Below, piece by piece: positions 31,848 to 39,465 of a DNA stretch of 60,410 nt. The translations under genes and the position numbers were made by a program. The notes under the pieces were generated by a model, which saw only the letters and a program-made list of their open reading frames with translations, made no database searches and was not told the DNA's origin. The stretch covers positions 1 through 60,410 of the forward strand of contig JAUZOA010000023.1 of assembly GCA_030706685.1 (NCBI GenBank), in the 5' to 3' direction. Each line of letters begins with the position of its first letter. Position 1 is the first letter of the stretch. This DNA comes from Bacteroidota bacterium (GTDB taxonomy: Bacteria > Bacteroidota > Bacteroidia > Chitinophagales > Chitinophagaceae).

Positions 31848-32543
31848 ATGATGGAACGAATAGAAATCCTGATCTCGAAATTAAAAACACAATTCGACCA
31901 GGGATCCGACCCTGCGCAGTTACTGGCAACCGTTCAGCAATTGCAAAATGAATTATTACCTATTCAGTCCCCGGCTCCCCGAACCCTGGGTACCTCCAAG
32001 GTAGCTGTGATGATGCCCGCAGGCGTAAGCGCTTTCCCCGCAGAATATGAAAGGTATGCTCCCAGGCCCTCCGTGGAGATGGTGAAAGAAGTAAAGGAGA
32101 CGGTACTTCTTGAAGAAAACTCCGTTGCCATCGTACAGGACAATGGCCAGTTGGATATGGTCTTTGACCCGATGACGGAGATACCTACCTTGTCTCACCA
32201 GGTGCAGGAAAATAAGCCGGCCAGGACAACCGCGAAGGAGCCGGAATCCCTGAATGATAAATTGAAACAACCGAAGATCGAGCTGATAGAAGTGCTGAAA
32301 GAGGCGCCGGTGAAAGACCTGCGGAAAGCGATTGGCATCAATGACCGCTTTTTATTCATCGATGACCTTTTCCGGGGTGATGAATCCATGTATGAACGCA
32401 GTATTAAAACCATCAACAGCTTTAATATTCACGCGGAAGCAGAATATTGGATCATCCGTGAATTAAAAGTGAAACTTGGGTGGGATAATGATCACCCCAC
32501 GGTGCATCATTTCGATCAGCTTGTGAGGAGGCGTTTTTCCTGA
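31848..32543 (+). CDS. Conserved Bacteroidota protein of unknown function
   Basis: A 231-aa cytoplasmic protein. Residues 1-40 form a coiled-coil-like helix (IEILISKLKTQFDQ), 40-150 are low-complexity and variable, and 155-231 are a conserved domain (KDLRKAIGINDRFLFIDDLFRGDESMYERSIKTINSF and the WIIRELKVKLGW segment). This C-terminal block is recurrent in Bacteroidota, but I know no function. Two adjacent ATGs (31848, 31851) are possible starts. Its 3' end overlaps the convergent waaA gene by 28 bases. Confidence 0.8.
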   Translation: MMERIEILISKLKTQFDQGSDPAQLLATVQQLQNELLPIQSPAPRTLGTSKVAVMMPAGVSAFPAEYERYAPRPSVEMVKEVKETVLLEENSVAIVQDNGQLDMVFDPMTEIPTLSHQVQENKPARTTAKEPESLNDKLKQPKIELIEVLKEAPVKDLRKAIGINDRFLFIDDLFRGDESMYERSIKTINSFNIHAEAEYWIIRELKVKLGWDNDHPTVHHFDQLVRRRFS

Positions 32544-33787
32544 ATGTATTGAATGATCTTCTCTGTCGCGCCTTTGTTTTCCTTTACATAATCCAGCGAT
32601 CTTTTGCTATGGAATGTGTATTTTTCCCGGTCCTGCAACAATCGCTGAATTGTTTTTTTAAGCTCATCATCATCCTTGACACAAATAGCTCCTTCCTTTT
32701 TTATTAGCTCAACAGCTTCAGTATATTTCTCATAAAATGGCCCGAATAATACCGGTTTGCCGTATACGGCGGCTTCTAATACATTGTGAACACCCAGGGG
32801 TTTATAGCCCCCTCCGATAAAAGCGATATACCCATAATGATACAGCCGGGATAACATGCCGATATTATCGATAATAAGGCAGGTGGTGTCCCGAAAGCTA
32901 CCGGGAGTTGAGTGGTCAGTGGTGAGTTGTGAGAATAGGACAGACCCGGGAAAAAGTTTTTTGAGATCATTAAGATGGGATTCATTGATCTCATGCGGAG
33001 CAATGATCAGTTTCAATGCAGGGCCATTGATTGTGGCAAACGTTTTTTGTAAAACCTCTTCATCTTCCTTCCAGGTACTGCCGGCGACAATTACTTTTTT
33101 GTCCCCGATAAATTGTTCAATAAGGGGAATAGGTTGAAATTTCTCCGCGATTTCAATTACCCGGTCAAACCTTGTATCGCCGGAAATGCTTGTAATACCG
33201 GCAAGTCCTATTTCTCCCATGAGACTGTTTGACTCTTCATTTTGTACAAATAAATGGGCAAACCGGGAGAGCATCTTTCTCTGCAGGGCGCCATACCATT
33301 TAAAAAAAGCCATATCCCTGTGAAAGAAAGCGGAAACAAGAATAAGCGGAATATGACGGTATTTGATTTTTTTCAAATAATAATACCAAAACTCATATTT
33401 CACAAAGATCACCAGCGAAGGCTTTACTATTTTCAAAAAACGTTTGGCATGCCAGGGCCCGTCCGATGGCAGGTAAAAAACCCAGTCAGCGCCTTTATAA
33501 TCTTTTTGTACTTCATACCCGGAAGGGGAGAAGAAGGTCAGCAGTATTTTGTGTTTTGGGCTTTGCACCCTGAGTCTTTCAATGAGCGGCCGGCCTTGTT
33601 CAAATTCGCCCAGGGAGGCGCAATGTACCCAGATAATATTTTCATTCCCGGGGATGGCTTTAGCTAATTTTTTAAAGATGTTTTTCCTTCCTTTTAGCCA
33701 TTTTTTTGCCTTGCGGTTAAATAGAGAAGCGACGATTATACCGGATTTGAACAAGGCCAGGAAAATATTGTACAGGATAACACCCAA
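32516..33787 (-). CDS. waaA: 3-deoxy-D-manno-octulosonic acid transferase
   Basis: A 423-aa GT-B glycosyltransferase that adds Kdo to lipid A precursor at the inner membrane. It has an N-terminal membrane anchor helix, catalytic E61 in HCASLGEFEQGRPLI, VKYEFWYYY, AGSTWKEDEE, APHEINESHL and IGGGYKPLGVHNVLE. Residues about 285-299 (SQLTTDHSTPGSFRD) are an insertion from a family B repeat within a variable loop. The gene's last 28 bases overlap the convergent gene. Confidence 0.93.
   Translation of the reverse strand: MGVILYNIFLALFKSGIIVASLFNRKAKKWLKGRKNIFKKLAKAIPGNENIIWVHCASLGEFEQGRPLIERLRVQSPKHKILLTFFSPSGYEVQKDYKGADWVFYLPSDGPWHAKRFLKIVKPSLVIFVKYEFWYYYLKKIKYRHIPLILVSAFFHRDMAFFKWYGALQRKMLSRFAHLFVQNEESNSLMGEIGLAGITSISGDTRFDRVIEIAEKFQPIPLIEQFIGDKKVIVAGSTWKEDEEVLQKTFATINGPALKLIIAPHEINESHLNDLKKLFPGSVLFSQLTTDHSTPGSFRDTTCLIIDNIGMLSRLYHYGYIAFIGGGYKPLGVHNVLEAAVYGKPVLFGPFYEKYTEAVELIKKEGAICVKDDDELKKTIQRLLQDREKYTFHSKRSLDYVKENKGATEKIIQYIQEKRLLTS
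32904..32938. repeat. Intragenic repeat, family B, inside waaA
   Basis: GAGTTGAGTGGTCAGTGGTG followed by AGTTGTGAGAATAG on the plus strand; the coding strand reads TCACCACTGACCACTCAAC. It is the same word set as in trpG and rfbD and is translated as SQLTTDHSTP. Confidence 0.75.
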
Positions 33788-33827
33788 TTTGCTGTATTTC
33801 AGATAATGGGCAAATGTAAAAGCAAAC

Positions 33828-33857
33828 TTTTAAACTACAGCTATTTTACTATTTTTG
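33828..33857 (+). promoter_or_regulatory. Likely promoter of the sugar-nucleotide operon
   Basis: The -7 box TATTTTTG (33850-33857) fully matches TAnnTTTG. A TTTT at 33828-33831, 18 bases upstream, is a partial -33 box. The resulting 5' leader of about 105 bases contains the repeats described next. Confidence 0.55.
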
Positions 33858-33872
33858 CGCCACCTATAAAAG

Positions 33873-33970
33873 CAGGAGTCGGTAGTCAGGAGTCGGGAGT
33901 CAAAAGACCAACCGTGCCAGAATGAAGCCACTTCGTACTTCGAACTTTATAAATCGTACTTCGTATTATG
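33873..33970. repeat. Repeat-rich leader of the sugar-nucleotide operon
   Basis: It contains GGAGTCGGTAGTCAGGAGTC-type tandem words followed by two ACTTCGTACTTCG / GTACTTCGTATT words. The latter belong to the GTACTTCGTAC family seen at 23952, 30225 and 31080. The aminotransferase ATG (33968-33970) lies at the end of the last word. Confidence 0.6.
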
Positions 33971-35110
33971 CGCCCGATCCAGATGGTGGATACTAAAACA
34001 CAGTATCATAAAATAAAGCAGCAGGTAGATGATGCCGTTTTGCAGGTAATGGAAAGCTCGGCTTTTATCAATGGTAAGGCGGTACAGGATTTTGCGGCTA
34101 ACCTTGGTTCCTACCTTAATATAAAACATACTATACCCTGTGCCAACGGAACAGACGCTTTGCAGATCGCAATGATGGCTCTGGGTCTCCAGCCTGGCGA
34201 TGAAGTGATCACCCCTTCTTTTACCTATATCGCTACCACCGAGGTGATAGCCCTTCTTCGCCTGACCCCGGTATTTGTGGAAGTGGATGCAAAGACCTTT
34301 TGCATGGACCCCGCGGCACTGGAAAAAGCAATTACTTCCCGTACAAAAGCGATTGTGCCTGTTCACCTCTATGGTCACGCGGCTCCTATGGAAGAAATAA
34401 TGAGGATTGCCCAAAAACATAAGCTGTATGTGATAGAAGACAATGCCCAGGCTATCGGCTGCGACTATATTTTTTCGGATGGCTCAAAAAAGAAGACCGG
34501 AACGATCGGTCATATCGGAACGACTTCCTTTTATCCTTCCAAAAATCTTGGAGCCTTTGGCGATGGTGGCGCTATTTTCACGCGGGATGATATATTGGCG
34601 GATAAAATGAAAATGATCGCTAATCATGGGCAAAGCAAAAGATACTATCATGATATAGTCGGCTGCAATAGCCGCCTGGATTCCATACAAGCCGCGATCC
34701 TGGATATTAAGCTGAAACATCTTGATGAATATATTGCGGCAAGAAGAAGAACGGCCGATTTTTACGATAAAGCTTTTGCCGGTCATAAAAAGCTGAAGAG
34801 ACCCTCGCGCGCCGCCTATTCCCATCATGTTTTTCACCAGTATACCCTTGTTATTGACGGAGTAGATAATCCCGGCGCTTACCGGGACGGGCTGAACAGT
34901 TTCCTGGCGGAGAATAAAATTCCCTCGATGATCTATTACCCGGTACCGGGGCACAAACAAAAAATGTTTGAGCAGTTCAATGTGGCGGAACTGGATATGC
35001 CTGTTACCGACTGGCTGACAGAAAGAGTGATCTCTTTACCGATGCATACGGAACTGGATGATGAGCAACTGAGATATATCACGGATAAAGTGACAGAATA
35101 TACCGGCTGA
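33968..35110 (+). CDS. DegT/DnrJ/EryC1/StrS sugar aminotransferase
   Basis: A 380-aa PLP enzyme that aminates a nucleotide-linked keto-sugar. The PLP lysine is K192 in SFYPSKNLGAFGDGG; other motifs are NGTDALQIAMMALG, PSFTYIATTEVI, VHLYGH and EDNAQAIG. The N-terminus (MVDTKTQYHKIKQQV from Met6) resembles WbpE-type enzymes of UDP-diacetamido sugar pathways. Start 33968 or Met6 at 33983 are both possible; the former lies in repeat DNA. It is first gene of the polysaccharide precursor cluster. Confidence 0.92.
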   Translation: MRPIQMVDTKTQYHKIKQQVDDAVLQVMESSAFINGKAVQDFAANLGSYLNIKHTIPCANGTDALQIAMMALGLQPGDEVITPSFTYIATTEVIALLRLTPVFVEVDAKTFCMDPAALEKAITSRTKAIVPVHLYGHAAPMEEIMRIAQKHKLYVIEDNAQAIGCDYIFSDGSKKKTGTIGHIGTTSFYPSKNLGAFGDGGAIFTRDDILADKMKMIANHGQSKRYYHDIVGCNSRLDSIQAAILDIKLKHLDEYIAARRRTADFYDKAFAGHKKLKRPSRAAYSHHVFHQYTLVIDGVDNPGAYRDGLNSFLAENKIPSMIYYPVPGHKQKMFEQFNVAELDMPVTDWLTERVISLPMHTELDDEQLRYITDKVTEYTG

Positions 35111-35149
35111 TAATTTTAAATTTTATATTTTCAACCCCTAAACTCGATT

Positions 35150-36496
35150 ATGAAAATAGCTGTCGTTGGCACTGGTTATGTTGGTTTGGTAACAGGTACT
35201 TGTTTTGCCGAAACGGGTAATAATGTCACCTGCATTGATATTGATGCAAAAAAGGTGAGTATGCTGTCCAATGGTGAGATCACCATTTACGAACCTGGCC
35301 TTGAGAAATTATTTCTCCGTAACCTGAAAGAAGAACGGCTTCATTTTACTACTGACCTGGCAGCAGGAATAAAAGAAGCGGCTATTATTTTTCTTGCATT
35401 GCCAACACCGCCGGGGGAGGATGGTTCAGCTGATCTTAAATATGTACTGGGAGTGTCTGATGACCTGGGAAAAATAATAAAACCCGGGGATTATAAGGTG
35501 ATTGTTGATAAAAGTACAGTTCCCGTAGGAACTGCTGAGAAAGTACGGGACGCCATTTTACAGAGCGCAGCTAAAGCCTCGCCATCCGGGGAAGGTTTGG
35601 AGGGAGCCTTCGACGTTGTCAGTAACCCTGAATTCCTGCGTGAAGGCGTGGCCGTGGAAGATTTTATGAAACCGGATCGCGTTGTCATAGGCACAAGATC
35701 AGATAAGGCAAAAAAACTGATGAATGACCTGTATGCCCCATTCGTTCGCCAGGGCAATCCCGTTATTTTCATGGATGAGCGTTCGGCCGAATTGACAAAG
35801 TATGCCGCCAATTCTTTTTTAGCTACCAAGATCTCTTTCATGAATGAGATAGCCAAGCTTTGTGAATTGCTTGGCGCTGATGTGGACATGGTACGTCGCG
35901 GTATCGGGAGTGATGACAGGATCGGGAAAAGATTCCTGTTCCCGGGCATTGGCTATGGCGGCAGTTGTTTTCCCAAGGATGTACAGGCATTGGTAAAATC
36001 ATCCAATGAAGTGCGGTATGATTTTAAAATACTGAATGCGGTAATGAACGTAAATGAAGCGCAAAAAGTGCATCTTATTCCCGGCATCAGGAAATATTTC
36101 AATAATAACCTGAAAGGGAAACGTTTTGCATTATGGGGACTTGCCTTCAAACCAAATACGGATGATGTGCGGGAAGCCCCCGCTTTATATATGATCGATG
36201 CTTTGACAAAAGAAGGCGCTGCGCTTTGCGCGTTTGACCCGGAAGGAATGAAGAATGTAAAAAGACAGGTTGGCGATGTCATCGAGTACGCGGAAAATCA
36301 ATACGACGCTTTGAAGGACGCGGATGCGCTGATCATTGCTACGGAATGGAATGAATTCCGGACACCGGACTTTACAAAGATCATTTCCAGTCTTAAAAAC
36401 AAAGCCATCTTCGACGGGCGCAACCTTTTTGATCTGCAGGCAATGGAAGACATGGGATTTCATTATGAAAGCGTGGGCAGAAGGATCGTAAACTAA
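35150..36496 (+). CDS. ugd: UDP-glucose 6-dehydrogenase
   Basis: A 448-aa enzyme oxidising UDP-glucose to UDP-glucuronate. The NAD loop is VVGTGYVGLVTG (5-16), the catalytic Cys is C273 in GYGGSCFPKDV, and the C-terminal KPNTDDVREAP is present. Residues about 140-153 (AAKASPSGEGLEGA) are an in-frame family A palindrome between the NAD domain helix and FDVVSNPEFLREG. The product feeds the next gene, UDP-xylose synthase. Relatives act on UDP-glucose; specificity is inferred from similarity and context. Confidence 0.94.
   Translation: MKIAVVGTGYVGLVTGTCFAETGNNVTCIDIDAKKVSMLSNGEITIYEPGLEKLFLRNLKEERLHFTTDLAAGIKEAAIIFLALPTPPGEDGSADLKYVLGVSDDLGKIIKPGDYKVIVDKSTVPVGTAEKVRDAILQSAAKASPSGEGLEGAFDVVSNPEFLREGVAVEDFMKPDRVVIGTRSDKAKKLMNDLYAPFVRQGNPVIFMDERSAELTKYAANSFLATKISFMNEIAKLCELLGADVDMVRRGIGSDDRIGKRFLFPGIGYGGSCFPKDVQALVKSSNEVRYDFKILNAVMNVNEAQKVHLIPGIRKYFNNNLKGKRFALWGLAFKPNTDDVREAPALYMIDALTKEGAALCAFDPEGMKNVKRQVGDVIEYAENQYDALKDADALIIATEWNEFRTPDFTKIISSLKNKAIFDGRNLFDLQAMEDMGFHYESVGRRIVN
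35571..35611. repeat. Intragenic palindrome, family A, inside ugd
   Basis: CTAAAGCCTCGCCATCCGGG followed by GAAGGTTTGGAGGGAGCCTT. It is nearly the same sequence as the trpE copy and is translated as KASPSGEGLEGA. Confidence 0.8.
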
Positions 36497-36553
36497 AGTA
36501 TGTCTTACTGATCAATAATGATTGATTAGTGAAACTTAACATAAATATCAGGA

Positions 36554-37537
36554 ATGAAACGTAAACGGGTATTAATTACAGGCGCCGCCGGTTTTCTTGG
36601 GTCGCATTTGTCGGATCGGTTTATTAAAGAAGGATACCACGTCATTGCGATGGATAATCTCATTACCGGCGACCTGCGCAATATTGAGCACCTGTTCAAA
36701 CTTGAACAGTTTGAATTCTATCATCATGATGTAACAAAATTTATTCATATTCCCGGTGAGCTCAATTTCATTTTGCATTTTGCATCACCTGCCAGCCCGA
36801 TTGATTATTTGAAGATCCCTATCCAGACTTTAAAAGTGGGATCCCTGGGCACGCATAATTGTCTTGGTCTCGCCAAGGCAAAAAATGCAAGGATATTGGT
36901 TGCTTCTACCAGCGAAGTATATGGAGACCCCCTGGTTCATCCGCAAACAGAAGAGTATTGGGGTAATGTAAATCCCGTGGGCCCGAGAGGGGTATATGAT
37001 GAGGCGAAGCGTTTCCAGGAAGCTATCACCATGGCCTATCATACTTTTCATAACGTAGATACCAGGATAATCCGCATATTCAATACCTATGGACCGAGAA
37101 TGAGATTGAATGACGGACGCGCGTTGCCGGCTTTTATCGGGCAGGCTTTGCGTGGAGAAGACCTTACCGTATTCGGCGAAGGTTCGCAAACCAGGAGTTT
37201 TTGTTTTGTAGATGACCTGGTGGAGGGTATTTACCGGTTATTGATGAGCGACTATCATTTACCCGTTAATATCGGGAACCCGGATGAGATATCATTGCTT
37301 GATTTTGCCAAAGAAATCCTGGCACTGACCGGCAACCGGGTAAAGATTATTTTCAAACCATTACCGGTTGATGACCCGAAGCAACGTGAGCCGGATATTA
37401 CCAAAGCAAGAAAACTTCTTGGATGGGAACCAAAAGTGAACCGTAAAGAAGGCTTGAAGATAACGTATGATTATTTTAAATCACTGCCTGAAGAAGAGTG
37501 GCGCAAACAACCTAAAGAATTTGTAAGTAATAAGTAG
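36554..37537 (+). CDS. UDP-glucuronate decarboxylase (UDP-xylose synthase)
   Basis: A 327-aa short-chain dehydrogenase. [10 protein letters not shown] (10-19) binds NAD, and the catalytic Y148/K152 lie in GVYDEAKR. The UXS hallmarks are [25 protein letters not shown] and [14 protein letters not shown]. It converts UDP-glucuronate to UDP-xylose and follows ugd, so UDP-xylose or a derived sugar is expected in the polymer. A palindrome follows its stop. Confidence 0.93.
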   Translation: MKRKRVLITGAAGFLGSHLSDRFIKEGYHVIAMDNLITGDLRNIEHLFKLEQFEFYHHDVTKFIHIPGELNFILHFASPASPIDYLKIPIQTLKVGSLGTHNCLGLAKAKNARILVASTSEVYGDPLVHPQTEEYWGNVNPVGPRGVYDEAKRFQEAITMAYHTFHNVDTRIIRIFNTYGPRMRLNDGRALPAFIGQALRGEDLTVFGEGSQTRSFCFVDDLVEGIYRLLMSDYHLPVNIGNPDEISLLDFAKEILALTGNRVKIIFKPLPVDDPKQREPDITKARKLLGWEPKVNRKEGLKITYDYFKSLPEEEWRKQPKEFVSNK

Positions 37538-37544
37538 CTAAGCT

Positions 37545-37568
37545 AACAGCTAATAGCGATTAGCCGTT
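37545..37568. repeat. AGCTAATAGC-family palindrome after the UDP-xylose synthase gene
   Basis: AACAGCTAAT / ATTAGCCGTT pair at 9 of 10 positions around AGCG, eight bases after the stop. The flanking bases (AGCTAAGCTAACAGCTAATAG) carry the family word. Confidence 0.65.
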
Positions 37569-37601
37569 ATTCCTATAAACTTTTAAAATCCATCATCATC
37601 C

Positions 37602-38891
37602 ATGTACCAGGAATTAGTTGAAAAAAAAGCAAAACTGGCTGTTATTGGCCTTGGCTATGTCGGTTTGCCTATTGCACTTGAATTTGCCAAAAAAATATCC
37701 GTAATCGGCTTTGACATCAATGCGAAGCGCGTTGAAATGATGAAAAACGGTATTGATCCCAGCAATGAACTGGAAAAAGAGGCTTTCGCGGGTTGTGATA
37801 TCACTTTCACCAATTCATTGGATGTATTAAGAGAAGCGAAATTTTTTATTGTGGCCGTACCCACTCCCGTGGATGATCATAATGTACCGGATCTCATTCC
37901 TGTTCAAAGAGCTTCTGAAACAATAGGGAAGGTCATAAAAAAGGGCGACTACGTTGTATTCGAATCAACGGTGTACCCGGGCTGTACCGAAGAAGATTGC
38001 CTTCCGATCATTGAGAAATTGTCCGGGCTAAAAAATATTACTGATTTCAAACTTGGCTATTCCCCGGAACGCATCAACCCGGGCGATAAGAATCATACGC
38101 TGGCAAAAATCATCAAAGTAGTTTCGGGTTGTGACCGGGAATCACTGGAAGAGATCGCCAGTGTATATGAATTGGTGGTACAGGCAGGGGTGCACAGGGC
38201 TTCTTCCATCAAAGTAGCCGAAGCCGCGAAGATCATTGAGAACACACAGCGCGACCTGAACATTGCTTTAATGAATGAATTGTCGGTCATCTTCGATAAA
38301 ATGAATATTAATACATTCGAAGTACTCGAAGCGGCCGGTACAAAATGGAATTTTCTCAAATTTCAACCCGGTTTGGTAGGCGGCCATTGCATTGGCGTAG
38401 ATCCCTATTACCTGACCCATAAAGCGAAAGAACTCGGCTATCATTCCGAAGTAATATTGGCCGGCCGTAATATTAATGACAACATGGGAAAGTATGTTGC
38501 CAAAAAAGTGATCCAGCATATTATTAAAAACAGCGGCGATGTAAAATCATCCAAAGTGCTGGTGAAAGGAGCCACTTTTAAAGAAAATGTAAGCGATATA
38601 CGCAATTCAAAAGTGAGTGATGTGGTAAAGGCCCTGAAAGAATTTTATGTAAACGTAGATGTGGAAGATCCGTATGCCGATTCGGAAGAATTGAATCATG
38701 AATATGGATTCAGGCTTGTCAAAAACGTGGCGAACGATTATGACGCTGTTATTATTACCGTGCCTCACAAGGATTTTACTTTTCTGGATGACGGGTATTT
38801 CTGCAGTATCACCAAGCCGCACGGACTGATCGCCGACCTGAAAGGTATTTACCGTAATAAGATCATTAACAGAAATTACTGGAGTTTGTAG
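37602..38891 (+). CDS. UDP-N-acetylhexosamine dehydrogenase (TviB/WbpO-like)
   Basis: A 429-aa nucleotide-sugar dehydrogenase. VIGLGYVGLPIA (14-25) binds NAD; the catalytic Cys is C263 in LVGGHCIGVDPYYL, the form used by the UDP-GalNAc/UDP-ManNAc branch rather than by Ugd (GGSCFPKD). ESTVYPGCTEE and YSPERINPGDKNH are also typical. It should make a UDP-HexNAc uronic acid that the DegT enzyme or others could modify (inference). The rfbC ATG starts one base after its stop. Confidence 0.92.
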   Translation: MYQELVEKKAKLAVIGLGYVGLPIALEFAKKISVIGFDINAKRVEMMKNGIDPSNELEKEAFAGCDITFTNSLDVLREAKFFIVAVPTPVDDHNVPDLIPVQRASETIGKVIKKGDYVVFESTVYPGCTEEDCLPIIEKLSGLKNITDFKLGYSPERINPGDKNHTLAKIIKVVSGCDRESLEEIASVYELVVQAGVHRASSIKVAEAAKIIENTQRDLNIALMNELSVIFDKMNINTFEVLEAAGTKWNFLKFQPGLVGGHCIGVDPYYLTHKAKELGYHSEVILAGRNINDNMGKYVAKKVIQHIIKNSGDVKSSKVLVKGATFKENVSDIRNSKVSDVVKALKEFYVNVDVEDPYADSEELNHEYGFRLVKNVANDYDAVIITVPHKDFTFLDDGYFCSITKPHGLIADLKGIYRNKIINRNYWSL

Positions 38892-38892
38892 T

Positions 38893-39447
38893 ATGCCGTT
38901 TATTGCAACAGATATTCCGGGTCTGCTGGTATTTGAATCAAAGGTGTTTACCGACAGCAGGGGTTATTTTTTTGAATCCTATAATGAGAGGAATTTTACC
39001 GGGCAGGGTATCGAAGTCAAATTTGTACAGGATAATGAATCCTCTTCGCAATATGGAGTCATCAGGGGACTCCATTATCAATTAGCCCCTTTCGCGCAGG
39101 CCAAACTGATCAGGGTGCTGGAAGGAACCATACTGGATGTAGCGGTGGATATCCGCAAGGGTTCACCCTCATTCGGGAAGAGTTTTTCCATTGAGCTGAC
39201 AGCCGAAAATAAAAAACAATTGTATATTCCTGCTGGTTTTGCGCATGGCTTTTCAGTTCTCAGTGAGAAAGCAGTGGTATTCTATAAATGTGACAGCTTT
39301 TATAATAAAGAAAGCGAAGGAGGTATTCGCTTCGATGATCCGCAACTGAATATTGACTGGAAAATACCTGCCGGTAAAGAAATAATTTCTGACAAGGATA
39401 AGTTGCTCCCTTTATTTGCCAATTGTAAAAATAACTTCGTGTTTTAG
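38893..39447 (+). CDS. rfbC: dTDP-4-dehydrorhamnose 3,5-epimerase
   Basis: A 184-aa cupin-fold epimerase. Catalytic H61 in IRGLHYQ, Y131 in VVFYKCDSFY, and FAHGFSVLSE are conserved; the N-terminus IPGLLVFESKVFTDSRGYFFESY is typical. It makes dTDP-4-keto-L-rhamnose for RfbD. The rfbA and rfbB genes are not in the window. Confidence 0.95.
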   Translation: MPFIATDIPGLLVFESKVFTDSRGYFFESYNERNFTGQGIEVKFVQDNESSSQYGVIRGLHYQLAPFAQAKLIRVLEGTILDVAVDIRKGSPSFGKSFSIELTAENKKQLYIPAGFAHGFSVLSEKAVVFYKCDSFYNKESEGGIRFDDPQLNIDWKIPAGKEIISDKDKLLPLFANCKNNFVF

Positions 39448-39465
39448 AATCGCATTAAAGTAATA

